Shown here piece after piece: positions 53,048 to 61,892 of a stretch of DNA of 64,000 nt (the first letter of the stretch is position 1; every line of letters starts with the position of its first letter). This stretch comes from Rhizobium leucaenae USDA 9039. Lineage in GTDB: Bacteria > Pseudomonadota > Alphaproteobacteria > Rhizobiales > Rhizobiaceae. The position numbers and the translations under genes were made by a program. The stretch spans positions 186,001-250,000 of the forward strand of contig NZ_AUFB01000004.1 in the NCBI RefSeq assembly GCF_000426285.1. Reading direction: 5' to 3'. The notes under the pieces are model-generated. The model ran no database searches and was not told where the DNA came from. It was given only the letters and a program-made list of their open reading frames with translations.

Positions 53048-53671
53048 ATGGATCGCAAGCTTCTGCCGAAGAGCATATTGGCACTGGCCGCCGGCGCTGT
53101 CGTAACGCTCGCTGCGCTGCAGGGCGCCAATGCCGCCGACCGCCTCCGCGTGCGGGGCACGATCGAAAGCCTCGATGGCGATACCCTCAAGGTCAAGTCC
53201 CGCGACGGCAAGGACATCACCGTGATGCTGAAATCCGGCTGGGGCGTCACCGGCGTGACCAAGGCTTCCGCCGCCGACATCAAGCCCGGCGATTTCGTTG
53301 GTATCGCCAACGAGCCGACGAAGAGCGGCGTTGCCGGCGCCATTGAAGTCGTGATCTTTCCCGCCTCGATGAAGGGCACCGGTGAAGGCGACCGGCCCTG
53401 GGACTCGAAGCCGAACAGTTCCATGACCAACGCCACCGTGGCCAATGCCGTCAAGTCGGTGAACGGCCCGACACTAACCCTGACCTATAAGGGCGGCGAG
53501 AAGAAGATCAACATTCCGGACGGCACACCTGTCGTGACCCTGACCTCGGCCACCAAGGACGATCTGAAGGCCGGCGCCGGTGTTTTCATCACTGGTGAAA
53601 CCACAGGCGACGGCATGGTTTCCAGCGATCGCATTGCCGTCGGCGTCAACGGCACCGTTCCGCCGATGTGA
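53048..53671 (+). CDS. Exported protein with DUF5666-like beta repeats
   Basis: 207 residues from ATG 53048 with AAGGAG 7 nt upstream. A Sec signal peptide (about 1-30, SILALAAGAVVTLAALQGAN, then A-A) precedes RLRVRGTIESLDGDTLKVKS. Two OB-like repeats follow, the second being VANAVKSVNGPTLTLTYKGG with a DGTPVVTL strand. In each, a strand pair like GTIESLDGDTLKVKSRDG is followed by a segment like IKPGDFVGIANEP or DDLKAGAGVFITGET, the pattern of DUF5666-type domains. The protein should be periplasmic or secreted; no catalytic residues stand out. The dyad upstream and the adjoining TetR gene suggest induction by an unknown ligand. Confidence 0.75.
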   Translation: MDRKLLPKSILALAAGAVVTLAALQGANAADRLRVRGTIESLDGDTLKVKSRDGKDITVMLKSGWGVTGVTKASAADIKPGDFVGIANEPTKSGVAGAIEVVIFPASMKGTGEGDRPWDSKPNSSMTNATVANAVKSVNGPTLTLTYKGGEKKINIPDGTPVVTLTSATKDDLKAGAGVFITGETTGDGMVSSDRIAVGVNGTVPPM

Positions 53672-53864
53672 TCTTCCCGACAAAGTGATCTTCCCATCAA
53701 GGGAAGCTCGCAGGCCGACCGGCACCCGCCCGCCGAGAGCCTGCCATGCGGCGCTCCATAGTCAGACCTGGTGATGGAGCGCCGCCACTTTGCCGCTCGA
53801 TTTGTGGTACCATGCAGTCACGGTTTTCAAAGGGTTCGTTGAAGATTTCGAGAGGAGCCTAGCC

Positions 53865-54722
53865 ATGGCCGACATCGATGCGACCGGTGCGCCTGCGCGC
53901 CCTCGGACGATCTACATTCGCCGGCATTCGATCGTTACCCGCCTGACGCACTGGCTGAATGTGCTCTGTCTTTCACTGCTGCTGATGAGCGGCATGCAGA
54001 TTTTCAACGCCCATCCCGCCCTCTATTGGGGCCAATACGGCGCCAATGCCGATCCGTCCTGGCTGCAGATATCAGCCACCGACAGCGACAACCAGCCCTA
54101 CGGCACCCTCCGCATCGGCAACCTGACGATCCCGACGACCGGCATTCTCGGCGCGTCGAAAGAGGACGGTGAATGGACTGAACGCGCTTTTCCCGCCTGG
54201 GCGACGATCCCAAGTTATCAGGATCTGGCCGACGGCCGGCGATGGCATTTCTTCTTCGCCTGGCTCTTCGTCTTCAACGGTCTGATTTACCTGCTCTATG
54301 GCTTCGTTGCCGGCCATTTTCGCCGCGATCTGGCGCCTTCCGGTGCCGAAGTTTCGCCGCGCAATCTCTGGCATGAAATTATCGAGCATGCCCGCCTGCG
54401 TTTTCCAAAAGGCGAGAAGGCGAAACGCTACAACGCATTGCAAAAACTCACCTATCTGATCGTCATCTTCATTCTGCTGCCGCTGATGCTGGCGACCGGG
54501 CTCACCATGTCGCCCGGCATCGATGCCGGCTATCCGTTCCTGCTCGATATCTTCGGCGGCCGGCAGACGGCGCGTGGCATTCATTTCATCACTGCATGGA
54601 CGATCGTGCTCTTCGTCCTCGTCCATGTGGTGATGGTCATCCTGTCCGGCCTCTGGAACAACATGCGCTCCATGGTCACCGGCCGCTATGCCATCCGCAC
54701 GAAAGGGGAGGACGACGCATGA
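53865..54722 (+). CDS. Cytochrome b561-type membrane electron carrier
   Basis: 285 residues from ATG 53865 (GGAG 9-10 nt upstream); the open frame from 53790 is less supported. Four or five membrane segments are visible: LTHWLNVLCLSLLLMSGMQI, RWHFFFAWLFVFNGLIYLLY, LTYLIVIFILLPLMLATGLT and FITAWTIVLFVLVHVVMVIL. Heme-ligand histidines fit His in VTRLTHWLN, RWHFFFAW, RGIHFITAW and LVHVVMV. It overlaps the next gene, a Tat-exported molybdopterin protein, by 4 bp, so the pair should act as a quinone-linked module: the b-type cytochrome carries electrons between the quinone pool and the periplasmic enzyme. The substrate cannot be read. Confidence 0.82.
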   Translation: MADIDATGAPARPRTIYIRRHSIVTRLTHWLNVLCLSLLLMSGMQIFNAHPALYWGQYGANADPSWLQISATDSDNQPYGTLRIGNLTIPTTGILGASKEDGEWTERAFPAWATIPSYQDLADGRRWHFFFAWLFVFNGLIYLLYGFVAGHFRRDLAPSGAEVSPRNLWHEIIEHARLRFPKGEKAKRYNALQKLTYLIVIFILLPLMLATGLTMSPGIDAGYPFLLDIFGGRQTARGIHFITAWTIVLFVLVHVVMVILSGLWNNMRSMVTGRYAIRTKGEDDA

Positions 54723-55495
54723 GCAAGATTTTCACCCGTCGCCGCTTCCTCGTCGGCTCTGCTGCCAGCCTCGGCGCCATCGGCCTTACCGGCTGCGACG
54801 AAGTCACCGGAAATCAGAACGTCCAGAAAGTTCTGGCGCTGGCCGAAGGTCTGACCATGGGTACGCAACGCCTGCTCGTTTCGCCGCAGACGCTTGCCCG
54901 TGAATATACCGACAGGGACATCTCGCCAACTTTCCGACCGAACGGCACCGACGATCCCGGCACCGAGGACTATGCCGCTATGGTGGAAAACGGTTTCTCC
55001 ACCTGGAAGCTGAAAGTCGACGGCATGGTCAATCAGCCGATGGAATTTTCGCTGGCCGACCTGAAGAAACTGCCGTCGCGCACGCAGATTACCCGCCATG
55101 ACTGTGTGGAAGGCTGGAGCGCCATCGGCAAATGGACCGGCGTACCGCTCGGCCTCATCCTGCAGAGCGCCGGCCTGAAGCCGGGCGCGCGCTACGCAGT
55201 GTTCTACTGCGCCGACGAGTTGGAGCAGACGCTCGACGGCAGCGGCCGCTACTACGAGAGCATCGACCTGATCGATGCCTTCCATCCGCAGACGATCCTT
55301 GCCTATTCGATGAACGGCAGGGATCTCGAAGTCGCCCATGGCGCACCGCTGCGTCTGCGGGTCGAGCGCCATCTCGGGTACAAGCATGCCAAATACGTGA
55401 TGCGCATCGAAATCCGCGACAAGTTCGACGATATCTGGGGCGGCAAAGGCGGCTTCTGGGAGGATCGCGGCTATGAATGGTATGCCGGAATCTAA
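54719..55495 (+). CDS. Tat-exported molybdopterin oxidoreductase, sulfite-oxidase fold
   Basis: 258 residues from ATG 54719, overlapping the cytochrome gene by 4 bp (ATGA). The N-terminus has a twin-arginine signal (FTRRRFLVGSAASLGAIG) that ends in a lipobox-like GLTGC, so a lipid-anchored periplasmic protein is possible. The molybdenum ligand is the Cys in ITRHDCVEGWSAIGKWTGVP, with AHGAPLRLRVERHLGYKHAK near the end, as in YedY/MsrP-like enzymes. It lacks the N-terminal length of MsrP (about 330 residues). Together with the cytochrome it forms an oxidoreductase resembling, in gene layout only, MsrPQ. Substrate unknown. Confidence 0.82.
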   Translation: MSKIFTRRRFLVGSAASLGAIGLTGCDEVTGNQNVQKVLALAEGLTMGTQRLLVSPQTLAREYTDRDISPTFRPNGTDDPGTEDYAAMVENGFSTWKLKVDGMVNQPMEFSLADLKKLPSRTQITRHDCVEGWSAIGKWTGVPLGLILQSAGLKPGARYAVFYCADELEQTLDGSGRYYESIDLIDAFHPQTILAYSMNGRDLEVAHGAPLRLRVERHLGYKHAKYVMRIEIRDKFDDIWGGKGGFWEDRGYEWYAGI

Positions 55496-55607
55496 CGCAT
55501 GGCTTTTGACATGTTTCAATTTGTCGCAGGTCGCTCGGAGCCGGAACACTCATGCGTGCATGTGCGTTTCCGCGAAGGGCAATTATGCCCTTTCGGAGGA
55601 AATGCAC

Positions 55608-55862
55608 ATGCTGAGATCGATTTTGATCGCGGCCGTGTTTGCGGCAGCGGGCATTGCGCCTGCTTACGCTGCATCTATGGCGAAATGTGACGATGCTTCC
55701 ATTGCGGCCTTGCAGACCAAGGTGGATGCAATGACCGACCAGACGAAAAAGACAGCCGCCACCAAACAGGTGACTCTGGCCAAAGATGCCATGAAGGCGC
55801 ACAAGATGAAAAATTGTGTGACCCACATGGAAAATGCCGAGAAGGGCATGAGCAAGATGTAA
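55608..55862 (+). CDS. Small secreted protein, unknown function
   Basis: 84 residues from ATG 55608; GGAGG is 8 nt upstream, while the in-frame ATG at 55602 sits too close to it. Residues 1-21 form a signal peptide (MLRSILIAAVFAAAGIAPAYA). The mature part is 63 residues, Lys/Ala/Met-rich and probably helical, with two cysteines (MAKCDDASI and MKNCVTHME) that could pair, and VDAMTDQTKKTAATKQVTLA in between. It follows the molybdopterin gene by 112 bp and ends before a G+C-rich hairpin. The pattern resembles small psiF-like rhizobial periplasmic proteins, but I cannot assign a function. Confidence 0.65.
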   Translation: MLRSILIAAVFAAAGIAPAYAASMAKCDDASIAALQTKVDAMTDQTKKTAATKQVTLAKDAMKAHKMKNCVTHMENAEKGMSKM

Positions 55863-55898
55863 CCGTTCGCCGCCGCTTTGGTGGATTTGGAGGATGAG

Positions 55899-55916
55899 GC
55901 CCGGGCGTCCGGGCCT
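55899..55916 (+). terminator. G+C hairpin after the small secreted protein gene
   Basis: GGCCCGG, loop GCGT, CCGGGCC, followed by TTAAATTT. The stem is perfect and G+C-only, but the T-tract is broken by As, so termination strength is moderate. It also separates the convergent Lrp-family gene. Confidence 0.6.
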
Positions 55917-55921
55917 TAAAT

Positions 55922-56398
55922 TTAGCGGCTCCCCCTGATATGCCGCGCCGCGTCGGCAAACGAGATGTCCGACTTGATTTCGCGTGTCGACATCGACGTC
56001 ACCGTATGCCGTACGCCGGGTAGCCGGTTCAACTCCTGGCGCAGCAACCGGTCGAGGGCGGCCATGTCCGCGGCCAATATGTGCAGGAGATAGTCGGCCT
56101 CCCCCGTGGTCGCATGACAGCGCCAGATCAGCGGATGGCGGCGCACGGCCGCTTCGAAGGCATCGAAGCGCTCGACGTCGATCGACACTTGCACGAAGGC
56201 CTCCAGACCGAAGCCGAGCTGCGCCGGATCGAGAAGCGTCCGGTAACCGCGGATCACGCCGGCCTCTTCCAGCGCTTTCACCCGCTTCCAGCATGGCGTC
56301 TTGCTGAGGCCGACCCGATCGGCAAGCGCGGCAAAGGAGATGCGGGCATCGGCTTCCAGAGCCGAGACGATCTTATGGTCAAGCGCGTCCAAGTCCAT
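55922..56398 (-). CDS. Lrp/AsnC family regulator
   Basis: 158 residues from ATG 56398 (GGAG nearby); an ATG 12 nt upstream is also in frame. The N-terminal HTH is typical (LDALDHKIVSALEADARISF, then AALADRVGLSKTPCWKRVKA), and the C-terminal half is an RAM ligand domain (VQVSIDVERFDAFEAAVRRH, ADYLLHILAADMAALDRLLR). It is divergent from the tryptophan-dioxygenase-like gene with 147 bp between starts, so it probably controls that gene in response to an amino acid such as tryptophan or a kynurenine. In other bacteria an Lrp-type KynR sits next to kyn genes; here the link is by position only. Confidence 0.85.
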   Translation of the reverse strand: MDLDALDHKIVSALEADARISFAALADRVGLSKTPCWKRVKALEEAGVIRGYRTLLDPAQLGFGLEAFVQVSIDVERFDAFEAAVRRHPLIWRCHATTGEADYLLHILAADMAALDRLLRQELNRLPGVRHTVTSMSTREIKSDISFADAARHIRGSR

Positions 56399-56545
56399 CG
56401 TTCTCTCCATTGCACTCGGCTAAGACAATCGTACTCCCAGTTGCCGATTTTGAATGACAATGAGAAACAATGTTCAAGCGAAATTTTCGTATCCTTCCAA
56501 AAAGAGAATATGCCAGCGGCAAGGGCCAGGAAAATGGGAGCGAAG

Positions 56546-57295
56546 ATGCAGAAGGAAGAATACTACGCACACATCGAGGCGCCAGACATGCGCGACTATG
56601 GCGTTTATCTGCAATGCGACAAGCTGCTCGCCTGTCAGAAGCCGTTAAGCGAGATGGTCAACGGCGACGAGCTGCAGTTCCAGATCGTCCATCAAGTGGA
56701 AGAACTCTGGATGAAGCTCATCGCCTACACGCTGGTCGATGTCATCGCCTTCATCGAAGAAAACAATACCCATCGGGTGGTGACGCTGATGGGCCGCGTG
56801 CATCGGCTGATGCGGTTGATGACGACGCAGCTCGATCTGCTCGAAACCATGTCGCCGAAGGAATATCAGCAGATTCGCCTGCAGCTCGGCAATGGCAGCG
56901 GCCAGGAATCGCCCGGTTTCAAGTTCCTGCTGCGCCTGCCGCCGGATCTCTGGCGGGCCTTCAAGGCGCATTACCTCGACGCACCGGGATTGACGGTCGA
57001 GGACCTCTATGATGGCAAATACGATCATGGCGACAGCTATGTCGTCGCGGAGGCGCTGGTGGAGTTCGACGAACTCTTTCAGAAATTCCGCGCCAATCAC
57101 ATCTATCTGATCCAGCGCTCGATTGGGCTAGGTTCGAAATCCCTCAAGGGTCGGCCGGTCGAGCTGTTGCAGGCCGGCACCCGCCACCGCTTCTTCCCCG
57201 ATCTCTGGGATATTCGCGCCGAGATGACCGACCGCTGGGGCAGCCAATACGGCGTGGTGCGCGATTCCATTTCCAAGCACGACGCGGCAGAATAA
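56546..57295 (+). CDS. Tryptophan 2,3-dioxygenase-superfamily heme protein, atypical
   Basis: 249 residues from ATG 56546 (GGGAG 5 nt upstream); alternative starts 4 or 12 codons earlier are possible. Relation to tryptophan dioxygenase (TDO) is clear: DYGVYLQCDKLLACQKPLSE, the FQIVHQVEELWMKL helix with the distal His (49), an Arg in IRLQLG (111) and the axial heme His in FRANHIYLIQRSIG (185). The substrate-carboxylate loop that reads GTGGSSG in canonical TDO is absent; here the equivalent is LGSKSLKGRPVELLQ. Canonical enzymes are also somewhat longer (about 275-290). It may still open the indole ring, or act on a related indole compound. kynB or kynU are not adjacent. Confidence 0.75.
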   Translation: MQKEEYYAHIEAPDMRDYGVYLQCDKLLACQKPLSEMVNGDELQFQIVHQVEELWMKLIAYTLVDVIAFIEENNTHRVVTLMGRVHRLMRLMTTQLDLLETMSPKEYQQIRLQLGNGSGQESPGFKFLLRLPPDLWRAFKAHYLDAPGLTVEDLYDGKYDHGDSYVVAEALVEFDELFQKFRANHIYLIQRSIGLGSKSLKGRPVELLQAGTRHRFFPDLWDIRAEMTDRWGSQYGVVRDSISKHDAAE

Positions 57296-57312
57296 GGATC
57301 GCGATCCCTTGA

Positions 57313-57873
57313 TTATCCGTCGCGCTGCATGGCGCGCCGGAACGCTTTCAGCGTTTCGGCGCTGACGTGGTGTTCCATGCCCTCGGCGTCGATTCGCGCC
57401 GTCTCGGCGCTGACGCCGAGCCAACGAAGGAATGCTTCAACCGTCTGGTGGCGGGCACGGATGTCCTGGGCAATCTTGCTGCCCGCCTCCGTTAGGAAAA
57501 CACCGCGATAGGGCCGCCGCGATACCAGCCCATCGTCGCAGAGCCGTGCCAGCATCTTGGCGACCGTCGGCTGCGACACACCAAGCCTTGCCGCGATATC
57601 CACCTGCCGCGCCTCGTTGCCGTCATCGATGAGATCGGCGATCAGCTCGACATAATCTTCCACCAGGGCGCCACGGGTGGCCTCCCGCGTATGCCGGAAA
57701 CCCTCCGAATGCGTCTCGGCATCCGGCAGCGGTTCGTCTCGATAGATCGGCGGTTTTCTGGCTGGCAATGCGTTAGGCTCCGGAGATGCGGATAAAATCC
57801 CTTTTATCTTTATAGCACCGGCTTCAATCTTGAAAGCGGATGATAGTTTTTGCGGCGGCGGCGCGATCGCCAT
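57313..57873 (-). CDS. mntR: Manganese-responsive regulator, DtxR/MntR family
   Basis: About 186 residues from ATG 57873 (AGG 7 nt upstream); several nearby starts are possible, and the first 45 residues ([20 protein letters not shown]) are an extension not usual in MntR. The core begins at [20 protein letters not shown] and contains the winged HTH ([40 protein letters not shown]) and the metal/dimer domain ([37 protein letters not shown], with Glu, His and His of the Mn site). It is divergent from mntH; a 23-bp dyad between them is the likely operator. It should repress mntH when Mn is high. Confidence 0.88.
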   Translation of the reverse strand: MAIAPPPQKLSSAFKIEAGAIKIKGILSASPEPNALPARKPPIYRDEPLPDAETHSEGFRHTREATRGALVEDYVELIADLIDDGNEARQVDIAARLGVSQPTVAKMLARLCDDGLVSRRPYRGVFLTEAGSKIAQDIRARHQTVEAFLRWLGVSAETARIDAEGMEHHVSAETLKAFRRAMQRDG

Positions 57874-57887
57874 TACCATGCCTAAAC

Positions 57888-57910
57888 TATACAATATAGC
57901 CTATTGCATA
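57888..57910. promoter_or_regulatory. Candidate MntR operator
   Basis: TATACAATA, spacer TAGCC, TATTGCATA: 9-bp arms with one mismatch, centred between mntR (57873) and mntH (57967). Size and symmetry are similar to MntR sites known in other bacteria. One site could act on both promoters. Confidence 0.65.
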
Positions 57911-57966
57911 ATGTTGATATCCGGCATATTTATTTGGTCATGTCACAGACCGTTCCGGAGCCCCGC

Positions 57967-59322
57967 ATGACGCAGATTCAGGAAGCAGCCGCACAGCCTG
58001 CATGGAAATTCGCCCACCCCGATGAAGATGCGCGGCCGAGCCTACCGGAAGTCAATGCCACAGTTCATGTACCGCATACCGGGACCTGGGTCCGGCGGCT
58101 GATCGCCTTTCTCGGACCGGGCTACATGGTTTCCGTCGGCTACATGGACCCTGGCAACTGGGCGACGGACCTCGCCGGCGGCGCGCAATTCGGCTACACG
58201 CTGCTTGCCGTCATCATGCTGTCCAATCTGATGGCTATTTTGCTCCAAGCCCTTGCCGCCCGGCTCGGCATCGTCACCGGCCGCGATCTGGCGCAGGCCT
58301 GCCGCGACCATTATTCGAGGCCGGTCAATCTGGCCCTGTGGTTTGCCTGCGAACTCGCGATCATCGCCTGCGACCTCGCCGAAGTCATCGGCACCGCGAT
58401 CGCGCTGCAATTGCTCTTCGGTATCCCCTTGATCGGCGGCGCGCTGATCACCGCGCTCGACGCCTTCCTGCTGCTGCTCCTGATGAACAAGGGCTTTCGC
58501 TTCCTGGAGGCCTTCGTCATCGCACTCCTCGTCGTTATCGCCATCTGCTTCGCCATCCAGATCGCCGCCGCCGCTCCTCCGGTCGCCGCTATTCTCGATG
58601 GTTTCATTCCTTCGCCCGAGATCGTCACCAATCACGAGATGCTTTATATCGCCATGGGCATCATCGGCGCGACCGTCATGCCGCATAATCTCTACCTGCA
58701 CTCCTCGATCGTGCAGACCCGCGCCTATAAGCGCACCGATGAAGGCCGCCGCGACGCGATCAAATGGGCGACGACCGACAGCACCATTGCCTTAATGCTG
58801 GCACTTTTCGTCAACGCTTCCATCCTGATTGTGGCAGCCGTCGCATTCCACAATAGCGGGCATTCCGATGTCGCCGAAATCGGTCAGGCCTTCGAGTTGC
58901 TTTCGCCGCTGCTCGGCCTTGGGATCGCTTCGACGCTCTTTGCCGTGGCGCTTCTTGCATCAGGCCTCAATTCCACCGTAACGGCGACGCTCGCCGGCCA
59001 GATCGTCATGGAAGGTTTCCTGCGCCTGCGCATTCCGCACTGGGCAAGGCGGCTTTTGACGCGCGGCCTCGCAATTATTCCAGTTGTTTTTGTTACCGCA
59101 TTTTATGGTGAAAAAGGTACTGCGGATTTGCTGGTTCTGAGCCAGGTCATCCTGTCCATGCAACTGCCCTTTGCCGTCATACCGCTCGTCCAGTTCGTCA
59201 CGGATCGCGGAAAAATGGGCAGATTCACCGTTCCGAGAAGCGTTGCCCTCCTCTCCTGGCTGGTTGCAGGCATCATTCTGGCGCTGAATTTCAAGCTGCT
59301 CTACGACACCATCTTCGGTTGA
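57967..59322 (+). CDS. mntH: Manganese/proton symporter, Nramp family
   Basis: 451 residues from ATG 57967 (GGAG 6 nt upstream); ATG 57940 and a start at 57904 are in frame but overlap or abut the operator. About 11 membrane segments. The Nramp metal-site motifs are present: [12 protein letters not shown] in TM1 (Asp and Asn ligands) and the TM6 motif [15 protein letters not shown], whose Met selects Mn/Fe over Ca/Mg. The consensus transport loop is [20 protein letters not shown]. It should import Mn(II) with protons across the inner membrane. Divergent from mntR and controlled by it. The last part includes [20 protein letters not shown], conserved in MntH. Confidence 0.95.
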   Translation: MTQIQEAAAQPAWKFAHPDEDARPSLPEVNATVHVPHTGTWVRRLIAFLGPGYMVSVGYMDPGNWATDLAGGAQFGYTLLAVIMLSNLMAILLQALAARLGIVTGRDLAQACRDHYSRPVNLALWFACELAIIACDLAEVIGTAIALQLLFGIPLIGGALITALDAFLLLLLMNKGFRFLEAFVIALLVVIAICFAIQIAAAAPPVAAILDGFIPSPEIVTNHEMLYIAMGIIGATVMPHNLYLHSSIVQTRAYKRTDEGRRDAIKWATTDSTIALMLALFVNASILIVAAVAFHNSGHSDVAEIGQAFELLSPLLGLGIASTLFAVALLASGLNSTVTATLAGQIVMEGFLRLRIPHWARRLLTRGLAIIPVVFVTAFYGEKGTADLLVLSQVILSMQLPFAVIPLVQFVTDRGKMGRFTVPRSVALLSWLVAGIILALNFKLLYDTIFG

Positions 59323-59454
59323 CGAATCACCCGTGATGCGAGAATCTGCACCCGCCGAAGATCACCGTAATTAACCGATCCGTAATATTTGCCCAGATTT
59401 TGACATGATTTGCCCTAGTTTGGGCCCACCGCAGTCTGCAGGGTTCCTCAATTC

Positions 59455-61284
59455 ATGGTCGAAAGTCCATTGCGCGTCCAATTCCCCGCAGAGGCTGCGA
59501 TTCAGGCGCGGCCGCATCATGAATTTCATATTCCTTTTCTGCCCCGCTCAGCCCATCTTCGCCATCTGATCGCCATCGGCCTTGCCGGCACCGCCTCCTT
59601 CGGCCTTCTCGCCACCGTTCTTTACCCGCTGCTTGCCCGCCATACGATCGAACAGGCTGTGCCGGTCCGCATAGCCCAGCTCATCCGCTCACAGCCCGCC
59701 CTACCTAAGAGCGACCGGATTGCCGCGAAACAGCGTTTCGACGGCGCCCGCTTTGCGCAGGTGGCGGAAAAGACTTCAAACGGCGAAACCCGCATCTTCA
59801 CCTATCACCGTACGACGCTGGTCTTCAAAGCCGAAGCTGCCGAGCCTTCCGACGATGACGCCACGGCCATCAATGCGGCCTATGGCGACGATGCCCAGTC
59901 CGAGCCTGCTCTCTTTTCAGCGGCGGCGCTTTCGGATATCCGCCCGGGCATCTATCCGCATGCCAATCGTTACGATGCGGTCCGGCGCTCGCGCTTCCCG
60001 GTCCGCGGCGTGCCGTTGAATGTCAGCGTGTCGAAGGCGACCACGGGCGAGACCGGCCGCGAGTTCAAGAGACTGGTTTCCATGCCCAAAGACCGGCAGG
60101 ACCTGCAGGATATCCTCGCCTCCGCCGGCCTGGGTCAAGACGCTGGCGACGAACTGCAGCGCGCCTTGGAAACCGATACGGTTTCGCCCGGCGATAGCCT
60201 GGAACTGCTGCTCGAAAAAAGGACGGCCGACGCCGCGCCGAAACTGATCATGGCCCGCCTCAGCGGCGGGAAAACGCCGGAGCGCATCGTCGCACGCGAC
60301 GATGCCGACGGCTTCGTGCCGCTCACCGACGACCGGCTGTTTTCCACGCTCTATAGCGAGAGCCAGGCTGACGCGCCCTCCTCCTCGGAAGTGGCCGCGG
60401 TCGACCTTAAGGGCATCGACAGCGACGATCGGACGACGATCCGTGCCAAGCTGAAGAAGGCGGGGCTTTCCGACGAATGCGCCGACCAGCTCATGAAGCT
60501 TGCCAAGGCAAATGACGTTTCATTGACGGGTGACGATACGCCCGACAGCGTCGATCTGCTGTTCCGCAAGGCGGACAATGGCAAAAGCGAGCTGATGTTC
60601 ATCGAGTTCCATACCGATGGCGATACGCATCGCTTCTATCTGCACAAAGACGGCGGCAACGGCGCCTCCGAATTCTACGACGAGGGCGGTCATTCGGTTG
60701 CCAAGGTGCTGACCCACCGTCCCGTGCCCAATGGCACGCTCGGTGATGGATTTGCCTGGCGCATCCATCCGATCCTCGGCGTCCGGAAATTCCACAACGG
60801 CGTCGATTTCCGCGCTCCGATGGGCAGCCCGATCATGGCCGCCGGCGACGGCACCGTCGAAAAGATTTCCTGGGAAACGGGCTACGGCAAATATGTCCGC
60901 ATTCGCCACGATGGCGGCTACGAGACCACCTATGCCCATATTGCCTCGACGCCGTCGGACCTGCATGTCGGAGAGCGCGTCACCCAGGGCCAGGTCATCG
61001 CCTATGTCGGCTCCACCGGCTATTCCACCGGTCCGCATCTCTATTACGAACTGCGCGTCAACGGCCGCTACGAAAACCCGCTGACCGCCCAGTTGCCAGC
61101 CGGCACCAATCTCACCGGCAAATCGCTGGACAGCCTGCGCTCGCAAGTCAGCCACGTCGACAATATCATGACCTATCTCGACGTGCCGCCACCCAACGAA
61201 GCCCGCCCCTTCTCAGCTTTCGACCAGGGACCGGAGCGAGGTGCAGGTCCAGGCGCGGGCCCGGGTCACGCCAGCAGGCCCTGA
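59455..61284 (+). CDS. Membrane-anchored M23 (LytM) peptidase
   Basis: 609 residues. A transmembrane segment lies near residues 38-62 (LIAIGLAGTASFGLLATVLY), so the protein should be anchored in the inner membrane with a periplasmic body. The middle (to about 430) is a variable region with LysM/OapA-like segments (RQDLQDILASAGLGQDAGDE; DRTTIRAKLKKAGLSDECAD). The C-terminal M23 domain has the zinc ligands: His and Asp in RKFHNGVDFRAPMGSPI, His in TTYAHIAS and HLYYE. It cuts peptidoglycan cross-links or activates amidases, probably in cell growth. Length fits rhizobial M23 proteins of about 600-650 residues. It is alone, about 130 bp after mntH. Confidence 0.88.
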   Translation: MVESPLRVQFPAEAAIQARPHHEFHIPFLPRSAHLRHLIAIGLAGTASFGLLATVLYPLLARHTIEQAVPVRIAQLIRSQPALPKSDRIAAKQRFDGARFAQVAEKTSNGETRIFTYHRTTLVFKAEAAEPSDDDATAINAAYGDDAQSEPALFSAAALSDIRPGIYPHANRYDAVRRSRFPVRGVPLNVSVSKATTGETGREFKRLVSMPKDRQDLQDILASAGLGQDAGDELQRALETDTVSPGDSLELLLEKRTADAAPKLIMARLSGGKTPERIVARDDADGFVPLTDDRLFSTLYSESQADAPSSSEVAAVDLKGIDSDDRTTIRAKLKKAGLSDECADQLMKLAKANDVSLTGDDTPDSVDLLFRKADNGKSELMFIEFHTDGDTHRFYLHKDGGNGASEFYDEGGHSVAKVLTHRPVPNGTLGDGFAWRIHPILGVRKFHNGVDFRAPMGSPIMAAGDGTVEKISWETGYGKYVRIRHDGGYETTYAHIASTPSDLHVGERVTQGQVIAYVGSTGYSTGPHLYYELRVNGRYENPLTAQLPAGTNLTGKSLDSLRSQVSHVDNIMTYLDVPPPNEARPFSAFDQGPERGAGPGAGPGHASRP

Positions 61285-61464
61285 TCGAGGCGACTACAGC
61301 GGCGCTTGCCCGGCACAACCGAGATTCCCCAAACAGCGAATTTTTGATTTGAGGCTGGAAAATGGAGCCTCGGATGCATGCTGAACGATGCGCCGCGGGA
61401 GCGCGTCGTAGCGCCGGTTTGAAATCTCAACACGATCCCGCTTCAGAAAACGGAGGGTTTTCGA

Positions 61465-61878
61465 ATGGCTGATGCTCGATGCAGTTGCGGCGCTCTGAGA
61501 CTGATGCTTTCAGAGCCGGCAAAATTGGTTGTGGCCTGTCATTGTCTTGACTGCCAACGCAGAACCGGCGCGCCATTTGGCGTGGGCGCCTTTTATCCCG
61601 TCGACGCCGTCGCGATTTCCGGAACGTCGAAAGAGTTCACCCGCGAGGCGGCAAGCGGCGGGAAGGTCCATACCTACTTTTGTCCAAGCTGCGGATCATC
61701 GGTCTATTGGAAGGCCGATAACCTGCCGTCCTTCGTCGGGGTTGCGGTCGGCGCTATGGCCGACCCGAAATTCCCGGCCCCCGCTCGATCGGTTTTTGAG
61801 CAGTCGAAACACGATTGGGTTCAAATCGAAGGTGCCGAACACTTCCAGCAAAGCAGTGCGGCAAAAAATTCGAACTGA
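61465..61878 (+). CDS. GFA/CENP-V-domain zinc protein
   Basis: 137 residues, with GGAGG 8 nt before ATG 61465. Zinc ligands follow the GFA pattern: ARCSCGALRLM, then VVACHCLDCQRRTGAPFGVG and YFCPSCGSSVYW, seven cysteines in all. Family members include glutathione-dependent formaldehyde-activating Gfa and many unassigned oxidoreductase-like proteins; the sequence does not tell which. No formaldehyde or glutathione-pathway genes are adjacent. It converges with the SMP-30 gene, 14 bp away, with no terminator of note between them. Confidence 0.85.
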   Translation: MADARCSCGALRLMLSEPAKLVVACHCLDCQRRTGAPFGVGAFYPVDAVAISGTSKEFTREAASGGKVHTYFCPSCGSSVYWKADNLPSFVGVAVGAMADPKFPAPARSVFEQSKHDWVQIEGAEHFQQSSAAKNSN

Positions 61879-61892
61879 AACACTATCGAACT

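Noticed and set aside
53048..53671. Exported protein as a TetR-linked transporter component
   Set aside because: It has a signal peptide and beta-rich repeats but no membrane helices or transporter motifs.
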